Below are positions 8,070-18,589 of a stretch of 64,000 nt of DNA, piece after piece; the first letter of the stretch is position 1; each line of letters begins with the position of its first letter. Below the pieces are notes generated by a model. It did no database searches. It had not been told where the DNA came from and saw only the letters and a program-made list of their open reading frames with translations. Both the position numbers and the translations under genes were made by a program. The stretch lies in contig NZ_VKNW01000002.1 of NCBI RefSeq assembly GCF_007474535.1, positions 248,001 through 312,000 of the forward strand, given 5' to 3'. This DNA comes from Chryseobacterium echinoideorum (GTDB lineage Bacteria > Bacteroidota > Bacteroidia > Flavobacteriales > Weeksellaceae).

Positions 8070-10166
8070 ATGAAAAAATATAATTCAATTTTAAAGTATA
8101 TTTTCGTTGTAATGGCAGCATTGTTTATTACGGGTTGTGTGCACGACGATAAATATGATGAGCCAAATCTTGATGGTTATCAGTGTGCAGATCTTACTGC
8201 TACAATGACATTGACTCAGCTAAGAGCAAAGTATACCAATACAGCATTTGTATTTCCTGATGATTCTAATGATATTGTAGAAGGGTATGTTTCTTCTACT
8301 GATGAAACAGGGAATATTTATAAGACGATTTACATTCAGGATAAGCCTGAAAATCCTACTCAGGGATTCGTAATCAGTGTAGATGCTGTGAGTACCTATA
8401 CAAAATATCCTCAAGGTTCTAAAATTTATATTAAACTTGCCGGTTTAGCTTTAGGAACTTACGGAGGGGTTGTACAATTAGGTGTGAAAACAGGAGCAGA
8501 GACTTCGGCAGCTTCAGTATCAAGAATTCCCGAAAAACTCGTACCAGCAAAAATCTTCAGATCATGTACAGTAAGAGCGGAAATTATACCTAAAGTAATG
8601 ACTTCATTACAGATGGTTTCTACAAACGATCAATATATCGGTTGTTTAATTCAGATGAATAATGCAGAGTTCGACAGCAGAGTTTTATGTACTAACTTTG
8701 CTCCAAACGGTGTTACTGTAGATAGAGTAATCAGAGATAATACCTCTACAACAGCCAGAGTGGTAAGAAACAGTGGCTATGCATCATTTGCCAATCAGAT
8801 TCTTCCTTCAGGAAACGGTAAATTTGTGGGTATTTACAGTAAATTCAACAGTACTTACCAAATGTATATTAACAAGGTTACTGATCTTGAGATGAATAAT
8901 TTCCCAAGATTAGATGGTATTGCATCTAACCCTTGCGAATACAGCGATAATGGTTTGACGCAGAAAACCGTTGCTGAGGTTAAGCAATTGGCATCCAGCC
9001 CTCTTACTTTAATTACAGGAGACTTTGTTTTAAAAGCAAAAGTGATTGCCAATGACAAAACAGGAAATCTATTCAAATATATTTATGTAGAAGACGCAAC
9101 CGGAGGTATCAGAATCAATATTGATAAAAATGATATGCATAATGATCCTAGGTTTGTAGTTGGAAAAGAGGTTTACATTAAGCTTAAAGATCTTTATGTA
9201 GGAGCGGTTTCAGGTGAAATTCAGCTAGGATCTCCATTTGGTTTAATAGTTGGAAGAATTGCAGAAGCGGATGTTTACAAACACTTTTTCGATTCTAAAA
9301 AACAAATCACAGCAGTGATACCTACAGAAAGAACACTTTCTCAGATTACTATGGCTGATGTAGGAAGATGGATAAAAATTAAAGATCTTCAGTTCATAGA
9401 TGGTGATTTAGGTAAAACTTATTCAGTAGGAACATCAGCCACCAACAGAACTTTAGAAGACTGCTCCGGAAATACTATTTTGCTGAGAACCAGCGGTCAG
9501 GCAGATTTTGGGACTAATGATAATCCGCTAAAACCAAGTTTTATAGAAGTTGAAGCAGGTAAAGGCGATGTATATGCTGTTTTAAGTGTATTCAACGGGA
9601 CTTATCAGCTTTGGATTACAAAATTAAGCGATATAGATCTTGATGATCCTAGATGCGACGGTTCAGTCTATGTTCCGCTTCCTGTTTTGTACAGTGAGAA
9701 TTTTGCTGCCGGAGGATTTAATGCAGACTGGACAAAAGTAAATGTTTCAGGAGCTCAGGAATGGAAAACTTCGAACCAGGGAAATGGAACTAATTACTAT
9801 GCAGTAATGAACGGTTTTGAGGGAGGAAATAATGCAAACGAAGACTGGCTAATTTCAAAATCAGTAAGTTTGGTTGGAAAGACTAAAGCAGCAGTAAGTT
9901 TTACAAGTGATGTAAGATACAACGGAAATGCTTTACAGGTGTATGCAACAGAAAATTATACAGGTAATCCTTCTACAACAACTTGGGTACTTTTGCCGGC
10001 AACATTAGATACCAACAGCGGTGCCTTTGGTGACTGGGTAAGCTCAGGAAATGTAGACTTATCAGCATTTTTAGGTAAAAATGTGAGAATTGCATTCAAA
10101 TATACATCAACAACTTCTGCCGCAGCAACGTGGGAAATTGACGATTTTAAAATTAAGGGACAATAA
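8070..10166 (+). CDS. DUF5689 surface lipoprotein with C-terminal jelly-roll domain
   Basis: 698 residues. Lipoprotein signal with lipobox ITGC (Cys23), followed by acidic VHDDKYDEPN, the kind of sequence associated with surface export of Bacteroidota lipoproteins. Two copies of an OB-like DUF5689 unit follow (about 40-280 and 300-540), each with an EGYVSSTDETGNIYKTIYI-like or KAKVIANDKTGNLFKYIYV-like strand pair and a later VQLG/IQLG. Residues about 550-698 form a choice-of-anchor or carbohydrate-binding type sandwich (EDWLISKSVSL ... WEIDDFKIKGQ). It is the second gene of the receptor operon and likely captures ligand for it. A terminator follows at 10190-10220. Confidence 0.85.
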   Translation: MKKYNSILKYIFVVMAALFITGCVHDDKYDEPNLDGYQCADLTATMTLTQLRAKYTNTAFVFPDDSNDIVEGYVSSTDETGNIYKTIYIQDKPENPTQGFVISVDAVSTYTKYPQGSKIYIKLAGLALGTYGGVVQLGVKTGAETSAASVSRIPEKLVPAKIFRSCTVRAEIIPKVMTSLQMVSTNDQYIGCLIQMNNAEFDSRVLCTNFAPNGVTVDRVIRDNTSTTARVVRNSGYASFANQILPSGNGKFVGIYSKFNSTYQMYINKVTDLEMNNFPRLDGIASNPCEYSDNGLTQKTVAEVKQLASSPLTLITGDFVLKAKVIANDKTGNLFKYIYVEDATGGIRINIDKNDMHNDPRFVVGKEVYIKLKDLYVGAVSGEIQLGSPFGLIVGRIAEADVYKHFFDSKKQITAVIPTERTLSQITMADVGRWIKIKDLQFIDGDLGKTYSVGTSATNRTLEDCSGNTILLRTSGQADFGTNDNPLKPSFIEVEAGKGDVYAVLSVFNGTYQLWITKLSDIDLDDPRCDGSVYVPLPVLYSENFAAGGFNADWTKVNVSGAQEWKTSNQGNGTNYYAVMNGFEGGNNANEDWLISKSVSLVGKTKAAVSFTSDVRYNGNALQVYATENYTGNPSTTTWVLLPATLDTNSGAFGDWVSSGNVDLSAFLGKNVRIAFKYTSTTSAAATWEIDDFKIKGQ

Positions 10167-10189
10167 CCTCTTTTAAATAGCTAAAAACT

Positions 10190-10220
10190 GAAGACGGGCA
10201 GAAATGTTCGTCTTCTTTTT
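10190..10220 (+). terminator. Rho-independent terminator after the DUF5689 gene
   Basis: Stem GAAGACG/CGTCTTC with a 12-base loop followed by five T, 24 bases after the DUF5689 stop codon. Confidence 0.7.
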
Positions 10221-10511
10221 ATAGTGATGTGAAACATAAAAAGAGACCTCATATAAAATCAATCTGATGATGGTTTAAGGGAAAGCAAAAGCTCATTATC
10301 TGTCGTGAATTTGGTATCAATATTTTGGTGTTTGCCAAAAAAATAAAATAAAACTTACAAATATTTATATATTTGGTAAATAATATCGTTACTTACTCCT
10401 ATTTATAAACTACAAAATATTGATGATCTTAGTTTGAAAGAATATCAATACTCACCAGCTTACAAAATAAAAATTTATAGAATAGCATTTGAATTTATAA
10501 ATTATATTATA
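10221..10511. other. Gene-free AT-rich spacer before the TPR regulator
   Basis: No convincing coding frame, RNA or repeat. It carries one full match to the -7 element (TATATTTG, 10368-10375) without a well-spaced TTTG, so a promoter of the downstream gene is possible but would leave a leader of about 130 bases. Several AT-rich palindromic bits are expected by chance at this composition. Confidence 0.4.
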
Positions 10512-11954
10512 ATGTTTCGCTTATCATTTATTTTGCTTTTTGTTCTGCAATTCATTTTTGCACAGGATAAGTCATATCCTGACATAGATAGTGCGTTGAT
10601 GTTCAAGAATCATGAATTACAAAAAGAAGGGAAATTAAAAGAAGCAATTGCATTCAATTTTCAATTAATTGAAAAATCCCGTCAAAAGAATTATAAAAAA
10701 GGAATTGGATGGGGATATGTTAATATTGGTAATTTGCTCAGTAGTCTTGATCATTATGAAGAAAGTTTAAAATATCTTGAATTAGCAGAAAAAGAACTAC
10801 GTGAAACCGACAACCCCTTCCTGAAGGCGACAATTCAGACCGAGATTGGTAAAATCAATCATTTTTTAGGATTATATGAAATCGCATTGAAAGATTATAA
10901 TAATGCTATTGTTGAGGCTAAAAAAAATAAGGATACAGAATTAAAAAAACATCATCTGAACTACATATATAGCTGCAAAGCAGACAATTTTGAATTCTTG
11001 AAGCGATATGATTCTATGCAAATCTATTTTCTGAAAGCATACAAATTAAGTGAGGATCCTATAACAGCAGCGAATATTGCTCATTATTTTATCACGTATA
11101 AGAAAGATGAGATAGATTCAGCTAAATATTATTTAGATGCTGCCAATGTTGAATTAAAAACAAATGATTATGATTTACATCAAAAATTAGTGGTTCTGCA
11201 AAAATACGGTAATTATTATTATGAGCTGAAAGAATATCAGAAAGCCTTAGACTACTATTTACAGTCTCTTGAAATAGCTAAAAAAATAGATAAAGGGGAC
11301 GAAAAAAAAATAATTTATCAACTTTTATCAAAAACATACAAATCGCTGAATGATGATTATAAATCAGCAGAATATCTGCAAAAATACAGTATTTTGAACG
11401 ACAGTCTCAATGCTGTTAATAAAAACGCACTGAGCATTTCTGTTGATCAACTGGTAAAAGAAAAAGAAATTGAAAAAGAACGGCTTAAAAATAAAAATCA
11501 TAATACATTAATTATAATATCTTTATTAGCTGTTACTTCTCTGTTATTCGGTTCTTTCTTCTATATAAGAAAGAAAAAGGAAAAAGAAAAAATCATAAAA
11601 AATCAACAGGAAGAAATAACACAAAAAGAAATCGAAAAGAAAAACTTAGAATATAAAGTGAATGACTCGTTTGACGAAATTATTCAATTAGCTAAAAGCA
11701 ATTCTCCCTCTTTCCTTATCCGCTTCAAGGAAGTATATCCTGAATTTTGTGAAAGAATTTTGATCTTGTATCCGGAGATTCTCAATTCTGAATTAACTTT
11801 CTGTGCCTATTTGAAACTGAATTTTTCAACAAAAGAAATTGCAAAATATACCTTTGTTACCGAAAAAGCGGTACAGGCAAGAAAAAGCAGAATCAGAAAA
11901 AAATTCAATATTTCTTCTAATGAAGATATTTATGTCTGGTTTGGTAAGATATAA
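10512..11954 (+). CDS. TPR sensor-like protein with transmembrane segment and C-terminal LuxR-like HTH
   Basis: 480 residues from the ATG at 10512, which opens a signal sequence (MFRLSFILLFVLQFIFAQ); an in-frame extension to 10434 lacks a leader. Residues about 30-315 are TPR-like helical repeats (GWGYVNIGNLLSSLDHYEES, LQKYGNYYYELKEYQKALDY). A transmembrane helix sits near 329-351 (LIIISLLAVTSLLFGSFFYI), then a lysine/glutamate coiled coil, then a helix-turn-helix at about 410-480 (NFSTKEIAKYTFVTEKAVQA RKSRIRKKF). Topology: sensory repeats outside the inner membrane, DNA-binding domain inside. Such one-component regulators are common in flavobacteria. The genes it controls are unknown; the downstream surface proteins are candidates. 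Confidence 0.8.
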   Translation: MFRLSFILLFVLQFIFAQDKSYPDIDSALMFKNHELQKEGKLKEAIAFNFQLIEKSRQKNYKKGIGWGYVNIGNLLSSLDHYEESLKYLELAEKELRETDNPFLKATIQTEIGKINHFLGLYEIALKDYNNAIVEAKKNKDTELKKHHLNYIYSCKADNFEFLKRYDSMQIYFLKAYKLSEDPITAANIAHYFITYKKDEIDSAKYYLDAANVELKTNDYDLHQKLVVLQKYGNYYYELKEYQKALDYYLQSLEIAKKIDKGDEKKIIYQLLSKTYKSLNDDYKSAEYLQKYSILNDSLNAVNKNALSISVDQLVKEKEIEKERLKNKNHNTLIIISLLAVTSLLFGSFFYIRKKKEKEKIIKNQQEEITQKEIEKKNLEYKVNDSFDEIIQLAKSNSPSFLIRFKEVYPEFCERILILYPEILNSELTFCAYLKLNFSTKEIAKYTFVTEKAVQARKSRIRKKFNISSNEDIYVWFGKI

Positions 11955-11980
11955 AAACAATGAAAATGCCAGTGTTTTTT

Positions 11981-12011
11981 TGAATCCGAAAGTTATCTTT
12001 CGGATTTTTTT
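11981..12011 (+). terminator. Rho-independent terminator after the TPR-HTH gene
   Basis: Perfect 10-bp stem AATCCGAAAG/CTTTCGGATT with a 4-base loop and a T-run, 27 bases after the stop. Confidence 0.85.
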
Positions 12012-12244
12012 AGCTGTTATGAATTCCTAAATTCCTTAAGCAACGGATTTCTATTGAAGAAGACAAAAATAAGCCGGGGTTAATTTATTTATCTGTATTT
12101 CAGTGTTTTAAATTGTGTATGGGATGTGTGTAGGGTGTCTTTTTTTGTACGGTATGGTTATATTTCTTTTCATTTGCTAAGTTTTTCAAAACAAAGTAAG
12201 AGGCTGATTATTTTATTTGATGGAAAACATGTAAAAGCACAGGA

Positions 12245-12691
12245 ATGAGAAAAAACATTTTTATCAGTTATATAGGAATTGCCTTTGTCACCGGAATAAT
12301 TTTTTTCTTCTTTCAAAAAAGGAAAAGCAGAATAAAACCGGGAAGACAAAATACTTTTGAAGCCAATCAGGTTTTAAGTCATTATGCAGAAAATTTCAGT
12401 GAGAGTGTTAAAGAACTTTTCTGGCTTGCCAAAATAAATGACCCGTCTTTTCTCGTCAAGTTTATAAAAGTATATCCTGATTTTTGCAACAAGATTTTCA
12501 CGCTATATCCCAATATTCTCAATTCAGAGCTTGCTTTTTGTGCATATATCAAGCTGAATTTTTCAACAAAAGAAATTGCCAACTACACCTTTGTTACCAA
12601 AAAAGCAGTACAGGTAAGAAAGAGCAGGCTACGCAAAAAATTTAATATACCGTCCAACGAGGATCTCTATATCTGGTTTAAAAAGCTATAA
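12245..12691 (+). CDS. Membrane-anchored stand-alone HTH protein, short paralogue of the upstream regulator
   Basis: 148 residues. One transmembrane segment (about 5-24, ISYIGIAFVTGIIFFFF) followed by basic residues, then a domain matching the C-terminus of the upstream TPR protein: by eye 44 of the last 55 residues are identical, including NFSTKEIA, YTFVT, KAVQ and RKSR. It has no TPR region, so it is a DNA-binding domain held at the membrane without a sensor, probably from a partial duplication. The frame is intact and function may be retained, for example as a competitor or dimer partner. It is 29 bases upstream of the next gene, possibly in one operon. Confidence 0.75.
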   Translation: MRKNIFISYIGIAFVTGIIFFFFQKRKSRIKPGRQNTFEANQVLSHYAENFSESVKELFWLAKINDPSFLVKFIKVYPDFCNKIFTLYPNILNSELAFCAYIKLNFSTKEIANYTFVTKKAVQVRKSRLRKKFNIPSNEDLYIWFKKL

Positions 12692-12720
12692 TCATACATG
12701 TACAAGTAGACATTAGAACG

Positions 12721-13302
12721 ATGAAATTATATATGAAAACAGCATTCCGTAATTACTCTATACTTTTTAGTATAGGGTATTTGGGGCTGTTCATATTTTT
12801 TCTTTCTTCCTTTTCTTTCGTTAAGGCTCAGATATACGTACAGGGAGATGCAAAGATCATTACGGAAACCAATAAGAAAGTTTCACAAAATCAGATCTAT
12901 ATAGCTGAAGGGTCATATATTTTTGACTTTTCTGAAAACAATTTAAAAAATAAAAAAGCAACTCCCACAAAACGGATTACCCGAAAGGCAAAGCCAAAAA
13001 GCAGCCAGAATGTAGCCTCACATCATCCAATAAAACATAAAATACTTATTAAAAGTCTTTTTAAGCAGGCAAAAAACACATTTTTAAAAAACGGCTCTTC
13101 GGGCGCAAACAATATCGGTGTAGTCAATAGTCATATTACATCAAAAGATGGTTTAATGTCAAGAAAATATACGTTAAATATTTTCTCATTTCGTCTATAC
13201 ACCAAGTTTTCGAATATTACAAAATGTGTAAAAATACATAACTCAGTAAAAAATCATACGGTAAGACCGCCCCCTTTTTATTATTCATCCATACGTGCCT
13301 GA
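12721..13302 (+). CDS. Small basic exported protein, function unknown
   Basis: 193 residues; a second in-frame ATG at 12733 is an alternative start. A long hydrophobic leader (ILFSIGYLGLFIFFLSSFSF, ending VKAQ) precedes QIYVQGDAKIITETNKK, a strand pattern seen at the start of some exported flavobacterial proteins. The rest is lysine-rich and low in complexity (KKATPTKRITRKAKPK), with no recognised domain and no type IX sorting signal. It sits between the HTH pair and the first large vWA gene, 65 bases before it. It may be a periplasmic or surface partner of that protein. The weak C-terminus leaves some doubt that the whole frame is functional. Confidence 0.55.
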   Translation: MKLYMKTAFRNYSILFSIGYLGLFIFFLSSFSFVKAQIYVQGDAKIITETNKKVSQNQIYIAEGSYIFDFSENNLKNKKATPTKRITRKAKPKSSQNVASHHPIKHKILIKSLFKQAKNTFLKNGSSGANNIGVVNSHITSKDGLMSRKYTLNIFSFRLYTKFSNITKCVKIHNSVKNHTVRPPPFYYSSIRA

Positions 13303-13367
13303 TGTAACAGGCAATAAATACAAATAGAAAAATAATTTTCTAAAACACATACAATAATAACAAAACG

Positions 13368-16300
13368 ATGAAACGTAAAAATAATTTTACATTGTTAAGA
13401 GTCTTTTCTATACTCTTACTATGTATTTCAACCTTTTTATCAAATATAAAAGCTCAGTGTGGTGCCGATATATTTATACTGAATGATAATTCTGCCTCTG
13501 TAGATGCTCTGGAATATAGCCAGAGTAAACAATTCATATCCCGATTGGCTATAGAAATGTCTCCGCTTGGTAACGCAACCAACCAGACAAGAATAGCCAT
13601 AGGAGATTTTTCTAATACCAACCAATATTTACAATACGATTTTCCCGGCTCTACCAACAATTACACAACCCTGTTAAGCGATGTTGTAAGCTATGAAAAT
13701 GCTCCGAGAATTTTGAATGGAGCGACCAACGTAAGTTACGGAATGAACGCAGCAAGTGTTGTTGCGGGTTTACCCCAGATACCCGGTCGTAATGTAGCTC
13801 AGGTAATGATTATTTTAACGGATGCTTATCCTTCACAATTGCCACAGTCTCTTGTTACTACTGCTGCTGTACTTAAAAGCAAAGGCTTCAGTGTCATTGT
13901 AATGGCAATAGATGATGCAGTGCCTGATCAGACATTACCATTGGTTGCTTCGCCAGGAGGTTATTTTAGTGCAGTAGATTACCAGTCTTTGTCAACGAAT
14001 GTTATCGCACGTGCAAAACAGTTGGCAGCACAGGCGTGTACTTATGTTCCTCCTACTCCAATGCCGGACTTAACAGTCAGCCTATCCAATTTTACAGTGA
14101 AAAACTGTACAACCACACCAGAATACAGCCTCAATTATGTAGCAAACAATATAGGAAATGCTGCCTTTTCAGGGAACCTCTATATCTCCTTATATGATGC
14201 AAACCCACATATTCCCGGGACTAATTTATTAGGCGTTTATAATGCAGGTACAGTAAATATTGCAACGGGAGCATCTTCTTCCGGAACCATTACCGGGGTT
14301 AACATACCGAACCTGAAAACAGCACAGACTGTATTTGCTTTGGTTAATTATAACGGGAATACAGCCGGGAATCAGGTACCCGTTTCTTCTTCTATAAGTC
14401 AGGCTCAACTTTCTGTATCGCCAGAGAAAGATGCTCAGAATAATCTATCAGCAGGAACCAACTTAATAAGTGGTACAGGGTGTGATATGGCGATCCTTAA
14501 TACTTCAGTAACTTCAGAAGGAGGGGCGTGTGATGACATTGTGAAATACACCGTGCAGATATGCAATAGCGGACCACAGCCTGCCAATATTACCAATGTT
14601 TTGCCTTTTGCAGCACCCAACTTTGTATTAACAGGAAGTACATCGCCCACTTGTGATATCATAGGAAATACATTTACTCAATTAGGAACTGATATTGACG
14701 GATTTGCAGGGGAATATTTCGGTTCTGACGGTGTTTATTTATCTAATGATGGTTTAACCGTGTTAGCTGGTTCATTTACGAATCGCAGAGTCTACAGTTA
14801 TAATGGAACCGACTGGGTTCAAAAAGGGTCAGATATAACAGGTAATGATGTGTCTGGTGCCTATTTGTCCGGAAATGGAAATACGGTAGCCATAGCTGAT
14901 CTTAGCGCAACTGGAAGCCCAGCATACTCTCCTGTTGTAAGAATCTATGACTGGAACGGATCAAGCTGGCAACAGCGTGGATTAGATATTTCTGAGAATT
15001 TTAGTACATCTACTGGTTCAATTAGTCTTTCCGATGATGGAAATACCTTAGCAGTTGTAAATGATGGGGCTAGTTCCACCACTTCAAAAGTATCCGTTTA
15101 CAGATGGAATGGGACAGCTTGGGTATTGAAAGGAGCTCCTATTATTGGTGCAACAAACGATCGACTTTCAACTGTTGCCATGTCAGGGGATGGAAATTTC
15201 TTATTGACAGGAGGTGATATAATAAATAATGGAAAGGGACTTCTTAAATCTTATGCTTGGAACGCTTCAACATCCCAGTGGGTACAGCGGGGTCAAACAA
15301 TAGTTGGGACTGTTACTAATCAATTATTAGGGTTTAGTGTTGATATATCGGATGATGGCAATACACTTGCTGCCGGCGCACATACTTACAGCTCAATTGG
15401 TGGTGCTGTCAAGCTTTATACCTGGAACTCTGCAACAAGCCAGTGGGTACAAAAGGGGGCTACTCTTACAACCGGCGGTAGTAATGACTATTTTGGTTTT
15501 GATGTAGCCTTGTCATCTTCCGGTAATACAGTGGTTTGTGGACCTAGTAATCCCACTATCGGAACAGTACGTGTATATGACTATGTGGGAAGTGCTTGGG
15601 TTTTGAGGAATTCTATCCCTCAGGAGCAGCCGGCAGATCGTTGGGGACTTTTTGTGGCAGTATCAGCCAATGGACAAATTGTTGCTGGTAGCGCATATGA
15701 AAACAATGGAGCAGGTACAGACGCAGGACAGGCAAGAGTTTTTAAATTTGGCGCAACATGCGCACCATTGGCATCCGGGGCTTGTGCCACTTATACTTAT
15801 ACCTATGATGTGACCAGTGCAGCAGCCGGAACGTATGATTTTGATGCGATCGTACAGGCTACAAAAACCAATGCGGCACATTTCAACCCTATTATCAATC
15901 CGGATAAGAACTTTACAGCACAAAACTCAGCTACTGTAGGTGATGGTTTTGATGGTTCCAACCATTTGGATGATAATGTTACCCTGTTTGATAATGCATT
16001 CTGCTCTACAACACATACTATAGATGTTGCAGTAAGCTTGAACCCGACATCAGTCTGTGCAGGAGACTTTTCGGCTGCAACGGTTACCATTACCAATCCA
16101 TATCCGGTTGCTATTTATAATACTCAGCTCAATCTTAATCTGAATAACGGTTCTCTTTATGTTTCTGAGCCTTATAATGTGAGCAATATTATTTTACCTG
16201 GCAATTTAGGTTTTACCAATACGACAGGTGCAAAAACTTTTGCGGTGTACTCATTAGCTCCGGGTGTTAATTCTTTCAAGATTGATATCAGTGCAGCAGC

Positions 16301-18509
16301 AGGAACCACAGCTTTGACGGCACAATTAACCGATATAGATCCAGCGTACAACAATAATTCTGCAACAACACCAGTAGTAACATCTAATGTTGTTGGAGTT
16401 GCCGCACCAGTACTTACAGGAGGAACTTGCCCGGCAACCGTTACCAGTACAGCTACTACGATTAATCTTAGCTATAGCTTCTCGGGGGCTGCTTCTTATA
16501 AGTGGTCATCCGGAACCAATGGAGTTTTTGCGAACAGTACCAACCCGATAACGACCTATACCATCAATCCGCAGGATTATGCGAATGGTTATGTAGATTT
16601 TGTATTGACGGCTTACTCATCAATAGGTTGTGAAACCGTTATCCCTTGCCGTGTCAATATTTCGGGAGTACAAAGAGATTATGGGGATGCTCCGGTAAGC
16701 TATGATTTGAATGAAAGAGCAATACCAGTTGCCGCAGCACACTCGTTATTTACAGGATTATATTTAGGAGCGTTACCGCCTGATGCAGAAGTACAAAACC
16801 AACCTTCTTCTGCAGCAAATATAGAACTTGAAGATGACGGTTTGCAATTGACTAAATTAAGTATTTATCCATCAGCAAGCACCTATAGTTTGCCAATATC
16901 AGTTACCAATTCAACTACTAATGGAGCTTTTGCAAACGCATTTATTGATTGGAATTTAGATGGAGATTTCCTAGATGAAGGCGAAACCGGTACACTAGTG
17001 CCAGTACCCGCAAGTACAGGAATTGCAAATTATAACATCAATTTTGCGATTCCATCGGGAGTTATTTTGCCATCAAATACCTATGTAAGATTAAGAGTTG
17101 CACTTGAAGAATCTGATGTGCTGAGACCTTTTTCAGCAGCAGGCGGAGGAGAGGTGGAAGACTATTATTTGAATCTTGAAATTGACCCATGTATTATTAC
17201 CACATCCAACCCGGATTCAGATGGAGATGGAATAAGTGACAGATGTGATCTTGATGATGATAACGATGGTATTTTAGATACTTTAGAATGCCCAACTACA
17301 GTTAATGATTTTATCACAGCATTTGGAGCAGGGGCAACAAAAGATATTTTACCTTCCGATTTTGGATTAGCCTTGAATGTTAAAAACCAAAATGTAACAG
17401 CAGATTTAAGCGCAAAATTTGGTTATCCGGTAAACTCAGGAGCCGTAATTATTAATATTACCAATGCGTCCGTACACCCTACACAAGATATTTGGTGGAC
17501 AAAGAACGGCGAACAACCTTCTATCTGGAAAGTTTCGGGAACAATGAGTGCATTTTTAGGGATGGCTCACGATCTTCTGTATTATGCGAATGATAATAAA
17601 ACCATTCATATTTATGACAATGCAGATGTGATTCCGGTAACTACTCCCGGTTTAGCCAATCAAACAGCTATTGCAGGGCAATGGAGCATCATTGATTTAC
17701 CATCTCAAAAAACATTAAATAATCTTAATAGTAATAATGGAACCGTTGAAAATGGAAATTGGAGATACATCAATATGAATTTCGGTCCAAAATCATTCGG
17801 ATTTTCAACTACTGTCGCATCCGGAGAACCAAACTATGCAGTTACCATGTTACTAGAATGTGATACAGATAAAGATGGTATTCCTGATCGTTTAGATTTA
17901 GATTCAGACGGAGACGGTTGTAGCGATGCTATCGAAGGTGGCGCAGCATTCACTACATCAAATTTGGTAACTTCTACATTGTCTGGAGGAAATTCAGGAG
18001 CAAGTTACACAGGAACTTCTACGACACCTGTTATCCAAAATCTTGGAAATACAGTTGGAAATACCGCTACAACAAATGGAGTTCCTACAGTAGCAGGAAC
18101 AGGACAATCCATAGGAGATTCGCAAAATGGAGCAGTAAGTTCACAATGTTCTTCTGCCTGCTACAAACCTGGGGTTCTAGATGCAGGAAACACTTATCCG
18201 ACGAAACACGGTATTACCTCACTAGGAAGAGCAGGTTCCAATGGCGACAACTGGCCAATGGTAAGAGAAAGTGCTTGGACGGTTCTTGAGGCAAAAACTA
18301 AAGGCTTTGTGGTCAACAGAGTAGCTTTCAGCGATTCAGATAGCGATCCTCTTACCCCGCAGGTTCCTATAGGAATTTCGCCTTCAAACTTTGTTGAAGG
18401 AATGATGGTGTATGATACGACCAATAATTGTTTGAAGGTATATACTACAACAAACGGAGGAACCTCGTTCGCTTGGTATTGCATGTCTACACAAACATGT
18501 CCGCAGTAA
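13368..18509 (+). CDS. Giant secreted vWA-domain surface protein with inserted beta-propeller, GEVED and calcium-binding repeats
   Basis: 1713 residues. Signal peptide 1-30; von Willebrand A domain about 31-225 with MIDAS DNSAS at 40-44; a CARDB-like sandwich ([16 protein letters not shown]) to about 355; a DUF11-like domain split by a propeller of repeated blades at about 431-801 (pattern [11 protein letters not shown] ... [13 protein letters not shown]); a second sandwich; a GEVED domain ending EVEDYYLNL near 1260; type 3 thrombospondin-like calcium repeats near 1283-1308 and 1500-1521 ([19 protein letters not shown]); and a C-terminal module (about 1595-1713) ending [11 protein letters not shown] that recurs in the next three genes. 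No type IX A or B sorting domain is visible. Likely a metal-dependent adhesin or matrix protein; ligand unknown. Confidence 0.85.
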   Translation: MKRKNNFTLLRVFSILLLCISTFLSNIKAQCGADIFILNDNSASVDALEYSQSKQFISRLAIEMSPLGNATNQTRIAIGDFSNTNQYLQYDFPGSTNNYTTLLSDVVSYENAPRILNGATNVSYGMNAASVVAGLPQIPGRNVAQVMIILTDAYPSQLPQSLVTTAAVLKSKGFSVIVMAIDDAVPDQTLPLVASPGGYFSAVDYQSLSTNVIARAKQLAAQACTYVPPTPMPDLTVSLSNFTVKNCTTTPEYSLNYVANNIGNAAFSGNLYISLYDANPHIPGTNLLGVYNAGTVNIATGASSSGTITGVNIPNLKTAQTVFALVNYNGNTAGNQVPVSSSISQAQLSVSPEKDAQNNLSAGTNLISGTGCDMAILNTSVTSEGGACDDIVKYTVQICNSGPQPANITNVLPFAAPNFVLTGSTSPTCDIIGNTFTQLGTDIDGFAGEYFGSDGVYLSNDGLTVLAGSFTNRRVYSYNGTDWVQKGSDITGNDVSGAYLSGNGNTVAIADLSATGSPAYSPVVRIYDWNGSSWQQRGLDISENFSTSTGSISLSDDGNTLAVVNDGASSTTSKVSVYRWNGTAWVLKGAPIIGATNDRLSTVAMSGDGNFLLTGGDIINNGKGLLKSYAWNASTSQWVQRGQTIVGTVTNQLLGFSVDISDDGNTLAAGAHTYSSIGGAVKLYTWNSATSQWVQKGATLTTGGSNDYFGFDVALSSSGNTVVCGPSNPTIGTVRVYDYVGSAWVLRNSIPQEQPADRWGLFVAVSANGQIVAGSAYENNGAGTDAGQARVFKFGATCAPLASGACATYTYTYDVTSAAAGTYDFDAIVQATKTNAAHFNPIINPDKNFTAQNSATVGDGFDGSNHLDDNVTLFDNAFCSTTHTIDVAVSLNPTSVCAGDFSAATVTITNPYPVAIYNTQLNLNLNNGSLYVSEPYNVSNIILPGNLGFTNTTGAKTFAVYSLAPGVNSFKIDISAAAGTTALTAQLTDIDPAYNNNSATTPVVTSNVVGVAAPVLTGGTCPATVTSTATTINLSYSFSGAASYKWSSGTNGVFANSTNPITTYTINPQDYANGYVDFVLTAYSSIGCETVIPCRVNISGVQRDYGDAPVSYDLNERAIPVAAAHSLFTGLYLGALPPDAEVQNQPSSAANIELEDDGLQLTKLSIYPSASTYSLPISVTNSTTNGAFANAFIDWNLDGDFLDEGETGTLVPVPASTGIANYNINFAIPSGVILPSNTYVRLRVALEESDVLRPFSAAGGGEVEDYYLNLEIDPCIITTSNPDSDGDGISDRCDLDDDNDGILDTLECPTTVNDFITAFGAGATKDILPSDFGLALNVKNQNVTADLSAKFGYPVNSGAVIINITNASVHPTQDIWWTKNGEQPSIWKVSGTMSAFLGMAHDLLYYANDNKTIHIYDNADVIPVTTPGLANQTAIAGQWSIIDLPSQKTLNNLNSNNGTVENGNWRYINMNFGPKSFGFSTTVASGEPNYAVTMLLECDTDKDGIPDRLDLDSDGDGCSDAIEGGAAFTTSNLVTSTLSGGNSGASYTGTSTTPVIQNLGNTVGNTATTNGVPTVAGTGQSIGDSQNGAVSSQCSSACYKPGVLDAGNTYPTKHGITSLGRAGSNGDNWPMVRESAWTVLEAKTKGFVVNRVAFSDSDSDPLTPQVPIGISPSNFVEGMMVYDTTNNCLKVYTTTNGGTSFAWYCMSTQTCPQ

Positions 18510-18522
18510 ATAATGTTAATAC

Positions 18523-18558
18523 AACTTTGTCAAGGCTTATAAACTTTGACAAAGTTTT
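18523..18558 (+). terminator. Hairpin terminator between the giant vWA gene and its small partner
   Basis: Stem AACTTTGTCAA/TTGACAAAGTT with a 12-base loop followed by a short T-run, 13 bases after the stop. It may end or attenuate the transcript before the small exported gene at 18590. Confidence 0.6.
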
Positions 18559-18589
18559 CTAAAAGTCAAACTTTTACAAATTCAAAAAA

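Noticed and set aside
10434..10511. Longer start for the TPR-HTH gene at 10434
   Set aside because: The added residues are polar and tyrosine-rich and would bury the signal sequence that begins at 10512.
15663..16354. Minus-strand open frames of 60-97 codons inside the giant vWA gene
   Set aside because: They are shadows of the coding strand, without signals or start sites, and the plus-strand domains are clear.
13368..18509. Treating the repeated blades or DxDxDG repeats as a CRISPR-like or DNA tandem repeat
   Set aside because: The repetition is at protein level with diverged bases and lies in one long open frame.
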